Positions 63,531 to 64,000 of a stretch of DNA of 64,000 bases are shown here, piece after piece. Where the stretch lies: NCBI RefSeq assembly GCF_024166365.1, contig NC_064827.1, forward strand, positions 76,213,135-76,277,134, written 5' to 3'. Each line of letters opens with the position of its first letter. Position 1 is the first letter of the stretch. Under the pieces are notes generated by a model that did no database searches, was not told the origin of the DNA, and saw only the letters and a list, made by a program, of their open reading frames with translations. A program made the translations under genes and the position numbers. The stretch is from Elephas maximus indicus (taxonomy: Eukaryota > Chordata > Mammalia > Proboscidea > Elephantidae).

Positions 63531-64000
63531 CATTTCTTAATTAGGAGCTCAGCCAGTTAGTGAACGTGCATAGTTACTGAATTTTAGTAATTTTGAAGAG
63601 GAAGGTTTCATTTTTCAACTTCCATGAACTTCTTTATTAAGAACTGTCAGTTTCTTAAAATTAATTTAGTTTACATTTAATATAATACGTAATTTTATCA
63701 TCAACAGAAATGTGGCCTCACAGGACTACAAGTCTTTGGTTTTCATCATCCCAAAATGTGAATTTTCAGACTTAAAAATAGAAAAAATAAAGTTTTACGC
63801 TCAGTGGTTTTTCAGTATTATAGGATATTTGCAACCTGTTAACATAAATGATTTTTGTTATGCCAGGGATTTTTTCCCCTCATGTTTCACTGCTATATAT
63901 TCTTTAATTTTCTGTCACCAAGAAGTGTCATTAAATATGATTCTAATGGAAAGTAAATTTCAAATGTTTACTGAGTATTGTTTTGTGTAGTCATTTGACC

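Overview
This is nuclear DNA from a placental mammal. It holds three genes in the order RABEPK, HSPA5, GAPVD1, the same neighbourhood as human 9q33.3 (recalled from memory). The repeats point to Afrotheria, most likely a paenungulate such as elephant, manatee or hyrax. They include many AfroSINE copies (tRNA-like head, tail reading like the end of an RTE LINE), RTE-clade LINE fragments, and an L1 lineage with its own 3' UTR. I lean towards elephant, but the species is inferred.

Layout. About 1-4400 carries the last three coding exons of RABEPK (Rab9 effector p40, + strand); earlier exons lie left of the window. HSPA5 (BiP/GRP78, - strand) is complete in eight coding exons from 10236 down to 6649. 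It encodes 654 residues with signal peptide and KDEL, and has a TATA box and an ERSE array near 10495-10604. RABEPK and HSPA5 converge, with under 2 kb between their 3' ends. From about 10.5 to 35.2 kb is the divergent HSPA5-GAPVD1 intergenic stretch. It is dominated by nested L1, RTE, SINE and one MaLR-type LTR element, and I see no host gene in it. GAPVD1 (Gapex-5/RAP6, + strand) starts at a CpG island near 35.1-35.7 kb with a noncoding exon ending at 35454. After a 22-kb first intron its first five coding exons lie between 57548 and 62546, covering the N-terminal RasGAP half. The VPS9 half lies to the right of the window.

The three genes are unrelated in biochemistry beyond acting in the secretory and endosomal system: Rab9 recycling to the TGN, ER folding, and Rab5/Ras-linked endocytosis. 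I found no novel gene system. The observations most worth checking are regulatory and structural. They are a candidate 83-nt 5' UTR intron in HSPA5, a four-codon uORF in GAPVD1 whose stop codon is created at the exon 1-2 junction, a tRNA-Gly/RTE composite SINE, two tandem L1 fragments of different subfamilies sharing one 5' breakpoint, and a three-layer L1/MaLR/L1 nest resolved by target-site duplications.

All repeat family names and strand calls are by eye against remembered consensus sequences. Boundaries without a stated target-site duplication are approximate.
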